In this document: positions 36,701 to 47,800 of the stretch, one piece after another
Layout: every line of letters starts with the position of its first letter
Numbering within the stretch: the first letter of the stretch is position 1
NCBI RefSeq assembly: GCF_964355755.1
Contig: NC_092680.1
Location: forward strand, 15,229,001-15,293,000
Direction: 5' to 3'
DNA from: Antedon mediterranea
Lineage: Eukaryota > Echinodermata > Crinoidea > Comatulida > Antedonidae
Length of the DNA stretch: 64,000 bases
Position numbers and translations under genes: made by a program
Notes under the pieces: generated by a model
The model's database searches: none
The model's input: only the letters and a program-made list of their open reading frames with translations
Told to the model about the DNA's origin: nothing

Positions 36701-37285
36701 TCATTAAACTTCCTCGCGATCACCTTTTCAACTGCGACGAGTTGTAAACAATCCTAATTAGCATCATGCATAATGTATACTCGTGGTTTGAAATCTTTGT
36801 TTACTTTCGCTCATGACGATTTTAATCAAATTAATGTAATCAACAAACTTTTTGTTTTTGCCTTAAAGTGAACAACTTTAATATTACTTTGATTTAACCA
36901 ATTTAAATTTAGAATTTTTTTGGGTCATTTTTTGTGTTTCAAGGGACAATACATCTTTAAGGCAACTTAAAATGATTTTTTTGTATAGTGTTCTTCAAGT
37001 AGAATTGAAAATGTTTATCTTTATTTTAAGTGTAAAATAAATAAACAGAAATCTTTCATTTTATTTACAGAGGGAATGAACAGATTTGTAAAGCAAAATT
37101 CCAGCTCATCACCCATGTCAGGTCAAAGGACCATGTCAGGTCAAAAGACCATGTCAAACAGGAAACCGCAAAAGAACCTCCCAGTTGAAAAATTACATCC
37201 ATCATGGGAGGCAAAACGAAAACAAAAAGAACAGTCAGCCAAGATTTTGCCTTTTCAAGGAAAGAAAATTACATTTGATGATTAA
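30756..37285 (+). CDS. SRFBP1: SRFBP1 / BUD22-like nuclear protein, 6 coding exons
   Basis: Related to serum response factor-binding protein 1 and yeast Bud22, which works in nucleolar ribosome assembly; here the function is by homology only. Exons 30756-30782, 33201-33434, 34242-34317, 34511-34967, 35724-35938 and 37071-37285 join in frame with AG/GT borders to 407 residues; human is about 429. The N-terminal helical region has [15 protein letters not shown], then [20 protein letters not shown]. The middle is basic and then strongly acidic (Asp/Ser/Asn-rich, roughly residues 140-190). The C-terminus has [14 protein letters not shown] and ends [10 protein letters not shown], which is diagnostic of the BUD22 family. 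Exon 1 is only 9 codons. Introns hold a LINE remnant, a family C element and a SINE. Confidence 0.92.
30853..31060. repeat. AGGCCTA/CTAG-rich low-complexity patch in SRFBP1 intron 1
   Basis: Dense overlapping AGGCCTA, CTAGCCTAG and TAGCTAGG words over about 200 bp, immediately downstream of SRFBP1 exon 1. A similar, larger patch lies at 62395-62870 upstream of another plus-strand gene. No coding potential. Confidence 0.75.
31470..31925 (+). mobile_element. 3' end of a non-LTR retrotransposon (LINE)
   Basis: An open frame from about 31498 to 31752 reads [16 protein letters not shown], later [17 protein letters not shown], and ends [15 protein letters not shown] before a stop. This matches the usual C-terminus of LINE ORF2 proteins (RIQNRA, later PNAIRLYN). 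A 3' UTR follows, ending in CAATAAAGTATATATGAC and a TATGAC simple repeat (to about 31918). The reverse transcriptase is absent, so this is a 5'-truncated copy. Family not assigned; CR1/L2/Jockey-like is likely. Confidence 0.75.
32376..32997 (+). mobile_element. Family C non-autonomous element, copy 2
   Basis: 622 bp, TTAA at both ends, nearly base-for-base the same as 26056-26689 with a few small deletions (for example in the ACAAGGTTTAATG region). It sits in SRFBP1 intron 1, shortly before exon 2. Confidence 0.9.
33535..33768 (-). mobile_element. tRNA-derived SINE, family 1
   Basis: Minus-strand copy. The head (right end) is the complement of CTTAACCGCTCGGCCACTCA, with box B in the complement of GAGCCTCGAACCCCTGCCG. 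The body includes the complement of GGACCTACGGTTTATAGTCC. It lies in SRFBP1 intron 2. Confidence 0.8.
33813..33885. repeat. Imperfect inverted repeat
   Basis: The left arm has AGTGCGATAGTACAA and the right arm TTGTACCATCGCACT, separated by about 34 bp of AT-rich sequence. It could form a hairpin; it may be a short MITE remnant. Confidence 0.5.
35157..35352. repeat. 98-bp perfect-looking tandem duplication in SRFBP1 intron 4
   Basis: Unit 1 (35157-35254) and unit 2 (35255-35352) agree almost completely. Both contain GATAACATGGAATAAAGG, AACTCGGAGGAGTCATG and TTGCCAATAATGGCATAGG. The near identity implies a very recent duplication, or an assembly artefact. Confidence 0.9.
36154..36313. mobile_element. 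Family B MITE (first of three adjacent elements)
   Basis: Left TTAAGCCTGGTCTACTGG, interior TTTATGTGACAAAAAAATTG and GGGCATATCACTACC, right AGTTTGATAGTGTAGACAG followed by AGCTTTA. Confidence 0.75.
36314..36457. mobile_element. Family A MITE (second of three)
   Basis: Left AAAGCTTGGTTTCCACTTGG, right ATCTGGAACCAAGCTTAA. The interior contains AAGTTAGTTGACCAATCAC and GATCCATCGCAATGTGATT. Its terminal TTAA is shared with the next element. Confidence 0.75.
36454..36961. mobile_element. Family E MITE (third of three)
   Basis: Left TTAAAGATGTATTGTCCC, right GGGACAATACATCTTTAA, about 508 bp. It is longer than the 3993 copy, with a central part (GCAACGGCTTGTTTGGC, GCGATCACC) not present there. Confidence 0.8.
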
Positions 37286-37405
37286 AAATTGTATAGATAA
37301 AATGTTTTTTAACTATTGGGTGTAATACTGCTCACGTCGGAGTTGCATTAATACACAATCTGTTTTAGGTCTTGGCGATTCATTCATAAATTAATAAGTT
37401 AGTAA

Positions 37406-37411
37406 AATAAA
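37406..37411 (+). terminator. Candidate polyadenylation signal of SRFBP1
   Basis: AATAAA about 120 bp after the SRFBP1 stop codon, the first such hexamer downstream. Confidence 0.45.
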
Positions 37412-37769
37412 GCTGACCTAATTTGTCACGTTTTGTTTCTAAACATGAAAAAGGTTGACCAGTTTAATACAGTTTTTATACAGTCTTACCGAGATACACG
37501 CAATTAACAAATGAAAATAAATTATATACTAGTACAAGTTGTTTGAAATAATATCTTTTATTTTGTTTACAGTTTAACATACTATTCTGTAGTAAATTTC
37601 CATTGCAACAACCTACACATAATATTGCATTACATCTAAAAATAAAAACAAATATATACTTTATTAGCCTACATTAAGTAATAAAAAAAGTGTTTCATTT
37701 TATCTCGGAGGTTAATCACTCCCATTATGTACCTGTGTTCATATAATATAGCATGATTATGCCTTGACT

Positions 37770-37910
37770 AAAACCTGTCTACACTATCAAACTTTATGTG
37801 ACAACAAAATGGTAATGTGTTCATATATGGACATGATGATGTAATATCACTACCATATTTAGCATATCACCTTTTTGTCAAACTGGTTTGATAGTATAGA
37901 CAAAGCTTAA
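37770..37910. mobile_element. Family B MITE
   Basis: Left ACCTGTCTACACTATCAAAC, interior GGACATGATGATGTAATATC, right CTGGTTTGATAGTATAGACA followed by AAGCTTAA. Confidence 0.75.
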
Positions 37911-39744
37911 CACAAACATCCAGTAGGACCTGTATTTTGTTTTATAAACATTTTACCAACATTGGTATCAAACAGTGTAAATGTAATCATAGTCAATATT
38001 ATGTTGTAATGGAAAAGCCGTAATCGGACAACTTGATCCAAGGTAGTACTAGGCAACCAGCAGATATGACTACAATAGGATCACTATGAGGTTAGTTACT
38101 GTTACGCGACTGTTATAATAAAGGCACATATGGCCACTCATATGAGGCCAAAGGTTGACCATGCTGTATGTAATAAAGGAGTGTTAATATTAAAATAGAA
38201 TACATGAACGTCCTTGCTGTGCATCATTTCTATTAATGAGTGTCAATAAACATGATACAGTTATCCGTACTATCCATTTTAAACACTATTGAATAAACTA
38301 AAACTTATGAATTGAATTTGTTAACATTTTTTATAGAATATAGATTTAAGTGCGGAAATATTTTTTTATTATCACAAAGCCTTTGAAAAGTCGGTACAGT
38401 GAATATTATATGACAGTAATAAATAATATTAATTACTGTGTATCGTTCATTATGAACTTTATGCTGAGAATATTAAGACATTTTTATTTAGGAAAACCAA
38501 TCAACTATATGATTCTTCAATATAAAAACATGCATTTTATGTACAAATCTAGCATCATAAATTTAGCTAATAAAAATATAAATTGTTTTTATATCAAAAA
38601 CACCAATAACATGCAAACCACAGAAATAATAAATAATTATAATAAACTACTCACAGTATAATTGTACGCAATATAACTTGTTTATGATAGTGATGAGTTT
38701 ACTTTAGCATGGGACCACAATTCTTTACTGCAATAACTACATTGTTGTACTCAAAACCAGTTTATGCAATTTATTTAAAGTTTGCGGTACACCATGTGTA
38801 TATAGTTCTGAAAAGAACTGTTGAGTTTCTCGACATTTTGATCAATAATTTGATTGTCCTCAACAAATTCATTTAAACAATATCATACCATGGAGGTAAC
38901 CATTACTGCAGTAAAACAAATTAGTTACTGCTGTAACTTAAGTAAAAAAATTACTCAGTTTAGAGAGGTTACATGGTGTAACTTATAAACCACTTTACGG
39001 CTACATTATAAAAACAATTAAACACAGTTTAAACTGTCAATATTTACACTTATCTATTTATTAGTGGGATTTATACTTTAAGAAAAGTACATTATATTAC
39101 AATATAATACTAATAAAGTATTAAAATCATTTTTTAAACTCGGAATTTTATTTTAATCTAAGTAGACATTAGAGTATCAATTTTGAATAAATACTAAATC
39201 TATTATTGTTGAAATATTACAATACTTTGTACTTAATTTATTATTAACATATTTTAATGTAAATTAAAAATAATTTTATTTTATAGTTGTTTTTATAATT
39301 TTATTTAGCATTTACGTATATAAACTATAGGCTTAATATAATTAAGTTATTCTTTTAAGATATTAAATTTATCATCATCTATATTATATATATTATTTGT
39401 AATAATTAGTCACTGGTTGGAGGTACACACCTAATTGGTGACAGTGGCTTAGGCTGCTTTTGTGCTTTCCTGGCAGCTAGTGACTATGATTTTATACTTT
39501 CTTTTGCGTTGTGTTTGTTTAATTTGTTGATTTGTATTATATTTTGTAAAATGTATCTTTTGCCTGAATAAATAATAATAATAATAAATAATAATAATAA
39601 TAAATATTAATAATAATAATAGAGTAGAACCCATATAGTGTTATAACATAGATTGAACATTACACATCCATTCTGTTCACAGGAAAGGGGCATCTTTTTA
39701 ATAGTTCAAGTTCACAATTGTTCAAATGATGTCTCTGTATACAA

Positions 39745-39973
39745 CAGGAGTGAAGTTGTGGCTTGGTGGTTATGATGCTTGGCTACCACTCTAAGGGTCC
39801 TGGGTTCAAGTCCTGTCACATGTCAGGATTTTTTCTAAGGACCAAATTACTCCACTCCCAAAGACTTGTAATAAGACTTTGTTTATGTAGAGCATCTTGT
39901 GTATATGTTTGTCTTGTGAACCTCTGAGGGTCCCTAATGATCAGCAATAGCTGGATGGATCACTCATTAAATA

Positions 39974-40004
<31 letters not shown>

Positions 40005-40012
40005 CACAACTT
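39745..40012 (+). mobile_element. tRNA-derived SINE, family 2, full length
   Basis: Head GAAGTTGTGGCTTGGTGGTT (box A-like) and GGGTTCAAGTCC (box B), body with GACTTTGTTTATGTAGAGCA and GGTCCCTAATGATCAGC, and an A-rich tail of more than 20 As (39980-40004). Same family as 11935-12170 in opposite orientation. Confidence 0.8.
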
Positions 40013-40171
40013 GACTATTAAAATAATAAAGTTAATTGAAGATTAATTCATTTAATGTATAAGTATACACTAACCTCAATTTTAAGTATGATACCTGTTT
40101 TATATACTATTGTTACATCAAACTAACATTATTCATAATATGCAACTAAACTGTACACATATTATAACTTT

Positions 40172-40290
40172 CTTAAGCTCTGTCTGCACTATCAAACTAG
40201 TGTGATGTGCCCAAATATGGTAGTGATATGACATCACTGTGTCCATATATGGGCACATCACATTCTTTTGTCTCATAAAGTCAGAGCCTA
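40172..40290. mobile_element. Family B MITE, right end truncated
   Basis: Left TTAAGCTCTGTCTGCACTAT, interior GTGATGTGCCCAAATATGG and GGGCACATCACATTCTTTTG. The usual TTTGATAGTGTAGACAGAGC end is replaced by AGTCAGAGCCTA. Confidence 0.7.
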
Positions 40291-40712
40291 TCTTTTGATC
40301 TCATTATGCAAAATATTAAAATTTTTTAATATATTAGGAATTTGATATCATTGAAAAGGCAAAAAATGGTTACTTTTGAAGTCAGAAAATACCATTAAGT
40401 TAATGAAGATAGCACACATGATTCATTAAAATGTAATTAAAAATAAAGTGGTCAATTTTTTATTTTCCCTACCTAAAACTAACTACATGTACCTAAGAGT
40501 AAATATATTATGTTATTGTATTTAAAAAAATTCCAAGTAATAAATTTATTATCTCATCGACTTCTTGTAAACATTGAACATATGAAGTTTCAACAAGTGG
40601 ACCATTTTAAGATTTAATAATTTGTAATTAGTACAGTTCATTTTAGTTTTCAAAAGTATGAAATTGAATGCAAAAAATGATCTATTATATTATATTTTTA
40701 CACAATTAATAG

Positions 40713-41864
40713 CATTGTACATTCTGTGTGAACATGTGTTATAAACCCCTTGTTTGTCTTTACAGCTTCAACTGTTGCACATTGTGTGTGAACATGTGTT
40801 ATAAACCCCTTGTTTGTCTTTACAGCTTTAACTGTTGCACATTGTGTGTGAACATGCGTTATAAACCCCTTGTTTGTCTTTACAGCTTCAACTGTTGCAC
40901 ATTCTGTGTGAACATGTGTTATAAACCCCTTGTTTGTCTTTACAGCTTTAACTGTTGCACATTGTGTGTGAACATGCGTTATAAACCCCTTGTTTGTCTT
41001 TACAGCTTTAACTGTTGCACATTGTGTGTGAACATGCGTTATAAACCCCTTGTTTGTCTTTACAGCTTTAACTGTTGCACATTGTGTGTGAACATGTGTT
41101 GTAAACCCTTGTTTGTCTTTACAGCTTTAACTGTTGCACATTCCGTGTGAACATGTGTTATAAACCCCTTGTTTGTCTTTACAGCTTTAACTGTTGCACA
41201 TTGTGTGTGAACATGTGTTATAAACCCCTTGTTTGTCCCTGTAGCTTTAACTGTTGCACATTCTGTGTGAACATGTGTTATAAACCCCTTGTTTGTCCCT
41301 GTAGCTTTAACTGTTGCACATTCCATGTGAACATGTGTTGTAAACCCTTGTTTGTCTTTACAGCTTTAACTGTTGCACATTGTGTGTGAACATGTGTTAT
41401 AAACCCCTTGTTTGTCCCTGTAGCTTTAACTGTTGCACATTCTGTGTGAACATGTGTTATAAACCCCTTGTTTGTCCCTGTAGCTTTAACTGTTGCACAT
41501 TCCATGTGAACATGTGTTGTAAACCCTTGTTTGTCTTTGCAGCTTGAACTGTTGCACATTCCGTGTGAACATGTGTTATAAACCCCTTGTTTGTTCTTGT
41601 AGCTTTAACTGTTGCACATTGTGTGTGAACATGTGTTATAAACCCCTTGTTTGTCCTTGTAGCTTTAACTGTTGCACATTGTGTGTGAACATGTGTTATA
41701 AACCCCTTGTTTGTCTTTACAGCTTTAACTGTTGCACATTGTGTGTGAACATGTGTTATAAACCCTTGCTTGTCTTTGCAGCTTTAACTGTTGCACATTC
41801 CGTGTGAACATGTGTTATAAACCCCTTGTTTGTCCCTGTAGCTTTAACTGTTGCAATTTCATAC
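40713..41864. repeat. 60-bp minisatellite overlapping the MAP2K5 stop region
   Basis: About 19 units of a 59-60-bp sequence. Each unit contains GTGTGAACATGTGTTATAAA, then CCCCTTGTTTGTC, then TTTAACTGTTGCACATT. Variants alternate between TCTTTACAGC and TCCCTGTAGC. The last unit (about 41800-41860) also encodes the end of MAP2K5 on the minus strand. Because most units are 60 bp, frames stay open and give Cys-rich false proteins on the plus strand. This is neither a CRISPR array nor a coding repeat. Confidence 0.95.
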
Positions 41865-44800
41865 ATATAAATGTTGCAATTTCTTGTTGTCTTAGAGCAC
41901 CGTCGTTCATGCGTAGAAAGGTATGCTGTAGTAAATCAATTAGTGGCGGCCTAGCATTTGGATCCTTTTGCATGCTGAAAAAAAAAGAAAAAGTATATAC
42001 ATATGTAAAAAATTTGTATTAACTGTTGCTAAATTAATTTGAAAATTGTTTGATGTTAATAAGTGATAAAGCAATTTTGGGGTATCCACATTGTCTGAAT
42101 TTCATATCCTAGTCTGATGTTCCTTACTGTTGCGCCATATCGCTATCATTATGGTTATTTCCCCTCAGTAATAGAGAGGTTTCGCAATCTTACGAATACG
42201 ATAACGGATACTTCACGCACACGTATTCGTTTTCGTAAGCCATAAAAAAATCTGTTTCGCATGGCAACGAAATATTGATGCGCGTCCAAAATATGACTGC
42301 GGTAAATTTGAGCGAAGCGCAGGTACGTGTTGCTTGGTGCTTGGCTGCCCAGGCCTAGCCATGGAGTAACATCAAAGCGAGTGAGGACTTTAAAAACTGT
42401 TATTTATCAAAATTGACTTGGCATTTTAGTAAATTACTTTCAATAAATCCATAATTATATTATAATCATGAATCATTCCCGATTCAAATGCAAAATGTAC
42501 AAAATAGATCAAAAACTATACTCGTTTTGTAGTTACGAATATATGGTGATATTCGTCAACACGATTTACGAATATGAAATGGGGATCAGCTCAAAAGTTT
42601 CACAAATGTATGACTATTTATTTCCGTTATCGTATTTGTAAGGTTGCGAAACCTCCCTAATTGCTTATAAATTTTAAATGCAATGTGGTGAATGTATTGC
42701 GTGTACAGTATTACTTCTGATTATGCTGCCTCACCATTACATTATACAAATTAAAAATGGACTGTGCTAAAAGATTGTATTACTCATACCGCCTGAGGAT
42801 TGCATTATAGAAATTAAAAAGAAAGTACTTATATGAGTATGCACCAGTTCATACAAATTAAAACAGAATTCATTTATAACAGTAGTGAAATAATAATAAG
42901 AATAATGAATGTTTATGAGTTGAAAAAAGAGAATATTTCATTGGTTGAAAGATTGAAATAAAAGCAGTTAATCTTTTAACTCATAAAATATTCTCACCTT
43001 TCAACGAATACAGAAAATTCATTATTGTTTTAGAACACAGCTACTGTACTGTTCTCAAATAATCTTTTATTCAATAAATCCATCTTGAATCATCCATCAA
43101 ATTGCGGATCAGTACCTTGCATATGGCATGAAAAATGTACAAAATCTGGCTGATCGTATATATAGTGCAAAATAATGAACAGTATGTGATGCATAATTAT
43201 TAAGCAATAAAACGGCAAGTGTACACTAAGGTGTGTTATAACTATGAACATGCATCAGTAATAGATTAAGAAGATCATTTTATTTCCAATGTTTTGTATA
43301 CTTACCATTGTGAAACAAAATCGGAAAATGACTGTGAATATTTATCAAGTGAAAGAGTCGGTGGGTTCTGTAAAAAAACAAAAACTTGCATAAAAAATAA
43401 CCAATGTTGAGTTAATTCATATAATTCTTTCTTTTTAAAATTGTCTATGAATTTCTAATACTAGCACACTTGTTTAAATGCATGTTTTTCATTTAAAAAA
43501 TAATATATTGTACTTAAAACATTATGAAGTACTGTGGAATGTAGTATTGTGTTTTGATAATCTGTATAAATGATGGGCATATACAGACAATTATGTTTAT
43601 AAAGGTTTAACCCTAGGCATTGTGATCTGTGTATAGCACTAGGCCCAGAAACAAGTAAGGTTGAAATTCTTCATGGTTTATACATTGTTTAATACTTATA
43701 TCATTGTTTTGTAATTTCTCCCCAACGAAAAGAAGATACACTGCTTTCCAGTAGAACCCTAATTATTGCTTTTCTAAAATATACCTATAGCTTAGCTAAA
43801 TGCTTACCTCATGTACTATACACTGTAGAAGATCTATTGGCTAAAACAAGAAAAAAAAAGTGGTTATCTAAAGCTATATTCACACTATCAAACTAGTTTG
43901 ACAAACAAAGTGTGATGTGCCCAAATATGGTAGTGATATGACATCATCATGTCCATATATGAGCACATCACATTTTTTGTCACATAAAGTTTGATAGTAT
44001 AAATAGGACTTTAATCTATTTATTAAAATCATTTTCGTTTGGATATTTCACACCAGATTAAGACGTCTACGTGTAGACAGAGCTTAACATGGTGTGTAAC
44101 TACTTGTAACAAGTGCATGCCGGCCAAAATGTAGGTGTCAATGGGCATTTGTTGCCATTTTGTATGAAAAGAAATGTATTATTTGTCTTACTGATAATGC
44201 CTGTTGTCTTGGGGTAACCTAATAAAAAATAAAATATATAATCATTATAATATAAAAATGACTAGTTAATTTGAAAATAAACAAATGTAGCGATCAGTAT
44301 TGATCAGTATTATTTGATACACATTGACCTCATACATGGATTATAAACGTTACTCTACTCTTTAAAGAACAAACAAAAACTGTAATACTTACAGGGTAAG
44401 GAAACCTTCCGGTTGCCATCTGAAATTAGTAAAAAAAATAGTTATTATTAATAATAAAGCTCATAGTACCGTATATTTCGGTGTATAAGTCGCACTTTTG
44501 ACACGCAAATTTGACCTCTAAATTAAGGGTGCGTCTTATACACCGAACATAAATGCCTCACCACACAGATTGTACATATAGGCCTAGGCCTAGACCTCGA
44601 TATCGTCACCTCGTTTGCTAGGCCTAGCCTAGCTACAGTAACTAACTAACGTAACAGCAACCTGCTTCTGCCTAGTTTTCAAGGCATTTTAGCATGATGT
44701 TATACTAAATATGATGAAAAGATTTGTTCATTATGGAGCTGTTTTAGGCGCTCCGATAAAATTTCATTAGTAAACGTTTACATACGATTGGAATAGTATT

Positions 44801-47800
44801 TATTTATACAGTAGTTATACGCACGATCGATCGCCGACCGCCGTACCCCCAGCGCAAGCCCTTCCCTTGGCGGCCACATGGTGTACGGTATTCGACTAGT
44901 ATATTCTCCAGGTGATTATAGCATGGACCTAGCGTACACACTTCTCGGATACATAGATACTAATCGAATACGATTGTCCGTGAAAACGTGCGCCCTCTCG
45001 AAATGATCGAGCTAGCCCACACACGTACGTGTTACACACACGGTCATGCACTCGATGTTGCGGGTGCGAAACTCATGAATAACAAGTTAGAAAGAACTTG
45101 TTGAGGCTGGGCGCGGCTGAGCCTAGGTAAGGAAAAACCTAAATAAAGGACGCCGTTGTAGATTTAACAAAATATATTATTACAATAATATTGATTAAAA
45201 TTTAAAAAAACATTGTTTTGATGAAATATAAGGTGCGTCTTATACATCGACGATATAAAAAATACCGATATTTTACTCTCAGTTAGGGGGTGCGTCTTAT
45301 ACACAGGTGCGACTTTAATACACCGAAATATACGGTAATCATATGTTAAGGATGATACTATCTCAAAATCTCGAATAAAATTAACCTACTCCTAAACAGC
45401 TTACCTCTAAAAGAAAGATTCCTAATGTCCATACTTCTGATGGTATTCCATATTCATGGCCTAAAACACGCTCAGGCTGGAAATAAATATGATTATTAAA
45501 GTATGAAATGACATTAAAATAGCAAGTTAGTTTTATTTACATTATAGTATGGTTAAATACCATTTGTTTAAACTTTAATTTAATAGTAGTAATTTAAATG
45601 TTTTTGAAACAAAGCAAAATACAGCATCACAGAAACTGCATGTACTACTGTAGTATGCTGTTTATATAATTCCAGGGACTTAGTCATGGATTAAAAAAAA
45701 ATTTCATTTACTTGTTCGACAAAAATGTCTGGGACTAAAGAGCCACTGAACCTCGATGGCTTGCAAGCAAGTAGTCACCTTTCATATTTTATTATTCAAT
45801 TTAATATTGTCAAGCTAATATGTCAAGAACAAACAACATCAAACATTTGTTGTTCAGTATGTTTAATGTTGAGGTGAGAAAACAGTATTAGTATTACAAC
45901 TTACACTCATATATGCATTGGTTCCAATGTATGTCTCAGCAATTGATCGATCAAGTTGAGCACTCACCCCAAAATCACAGAGCTTAACTTCACCTTGCGT
46001 GTTCACCAGGATATTAGAAGGTTTTAAATCTGTATATTTAAAAAAAGATTTAAAATCAACATTAAAGATCAATTAATATCAATTGAAAATTTGAAGACAA
46101 CTTAATATAAAATATCATTTTACAAGACACCACAAAAATAACATGTAAACTTAATAATTGACCTGGAACTGAAAGCAACACAACTCATCTCAAATGAAAG
46201 GAACTAGTTGCGCAAGAGTACTTATGTCAACTGAAAGGAAATAGTTTGGGAGAGCTTATGTCAGTTGAGTTGTGTTGAGTTTCATGTCTTTAGCTGTGAC
46301 AAGCTATAACATACAAACCTCTATGTAATATCTTGAGGCTCCATAAATAGTTTAGTCCCTGAACAATCTGAAATGTAAACAAATCATTTATTCATTCATT
46401 TTGTAATATAGTAGGATCCCTATCAAAGAGACCCTGTCACCTTAATAAAAAGACCCTCCACACCCTATCCGGCATGGTTCCGAACATGCAAATCAAATAG
46501 AATATCAGTGTTTCGGTTTCACAGGGTCACATACTTTTAGATTGCCGCATGGCCATGTGGAACATCATAAAAAACTTTGTCCTCTAAATGGCAGTAAAAT
46601 AATAAGTGTAAATAAACACTATTTAACATTATATCAATTTCTGCATTTCATTTAACCAGGATCACTGTACCTTTCACAAAAGTAATAAAATAAATAAACT
46701 TACTGAAATTGTCATTTTTCCTAGAATGGTCTCTGGTATACATTTATACATTTCTAATGATCCTCCTGAAAAAAAGGTAAAAAAAAAACATAACAGAGAG
46801 TTGTAACCTCCGCCAGGGGTAAAGAGAGAAAACGGACCAAGAATTAAAAAATCTAGTCTACATTTACATACCACGTGCACATACATGCGCACACACCTGG
46901 ATGTATACAATGCTTAAAATAATCTGAACGCGCCCTAAGTTAGTACAAAATTGTATCATGTATACAAGTATTATACAGTATATGCACTAAAGATTTGTTT
47001 CAATTCATTCTTGTAAAACATATGGTCTATCTTTGGTGGAAATTTGGTAAAATCCTGCAGAGGTAGTAATTGCTGTACATACCATCCATAAATTCTGTAC
47101 AAAAGGAGATCCTATCTTCATTAAAGAAAGCACTATAAAAACCAATTATTACTGGTGAATCACACTGCAGAAATAAAAAAAAATTATGTTGGATTAAAAT
47201 ACAATTTTGAAACAAATACATAATTCATAGAGAAACCAAAAAAAACCCCATTTAATATTCAGGTAAGTCCTGTATTCATTTCTAGAAAAAAAAAGAAGAG
47301 CTGTTAGGAACTAATTATGCATTATGTGCTAGGGTGGCCAGTTCCTTTCCATGCCACCTTATCCTCCCTAGTATTTTCAACCAGGTATTCATTTACAGCT
47401 GAGTAGACTGGGAGTGGTCAGAAATTGAACCCTCTCTGTATGACAGTCAAGTGTCCTAATCACTTGACTACACAACTCCATTAATATTACACAATCTCTA
47501 TAAAAAGACAAGATGGAGACAAAAGTATTGAATTTAAAATACTCGTTTAAAAATATTGATGAGTGTTTGCATAGGAACGTATTATTAATAGTTGGTAATT
47601 ATGTAAAATGGTGGTCATATAGATATATTATAGAGAAAAGAGAATGGTTTAGTTGTGTTTAATATGCAGTGTATACCGCTCATTGATTTTGGTTCACTTG
47701 GGAAATAAATACTTGTAAACAAGTATTGTATCCCAACCCACAATAATCAATGACACCATATCAAGCCCACTGGTTATTGTCAATTAATCGCTCAGTCTTA

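Larger units (their letters stand above)
37286..40712. other. Convergent intergenic / 3' UTR region without genes
   Basis: Between the SRFBP1 stop and the MAP2K5 minisatellite. It holds family B elements at 37770 and 40172, a SINE at 39745, and an (AAT)n tract near 39571-39621. The rest is AT-rich with no recognisable exon. The open frame of about 100 codons at 38350-38661 is Asn/Ile/Tyr-rich and looks like chance. Confidence 0.55.

Noticed and set aside
38350-38661. 103-codon open frame, plus strand
   Set aside because: Asn/Ile/Tyr-rich composition follows from AT-rich DNA. There is no domain, no splice context and no homology that I recognise.
40728-41807. Long Cys-rich open frames on the plus strand (repeats of CYKPLVCLYSFNCCTLCVN)
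   Set aside because: They come from the 60-bp minisatellite, whose period keeps frames open. There are no splice, signal or start features, and both strands show the same effect.
40713-41864. CRISPR-like array
   Set aside because: The units are contiguous without unique spacers, and the sequence is an intron-bearing animal genome. It is a minisatellite.
46165-46290. Inverted repeat CAACACAACTCA / TGAGTTGTGTTG in a MAP2K5 intron
   Set aside because: The arms are short with a wide, unpaired centre. No copy elsewhere and no target duplication seen, so not listed as an element.
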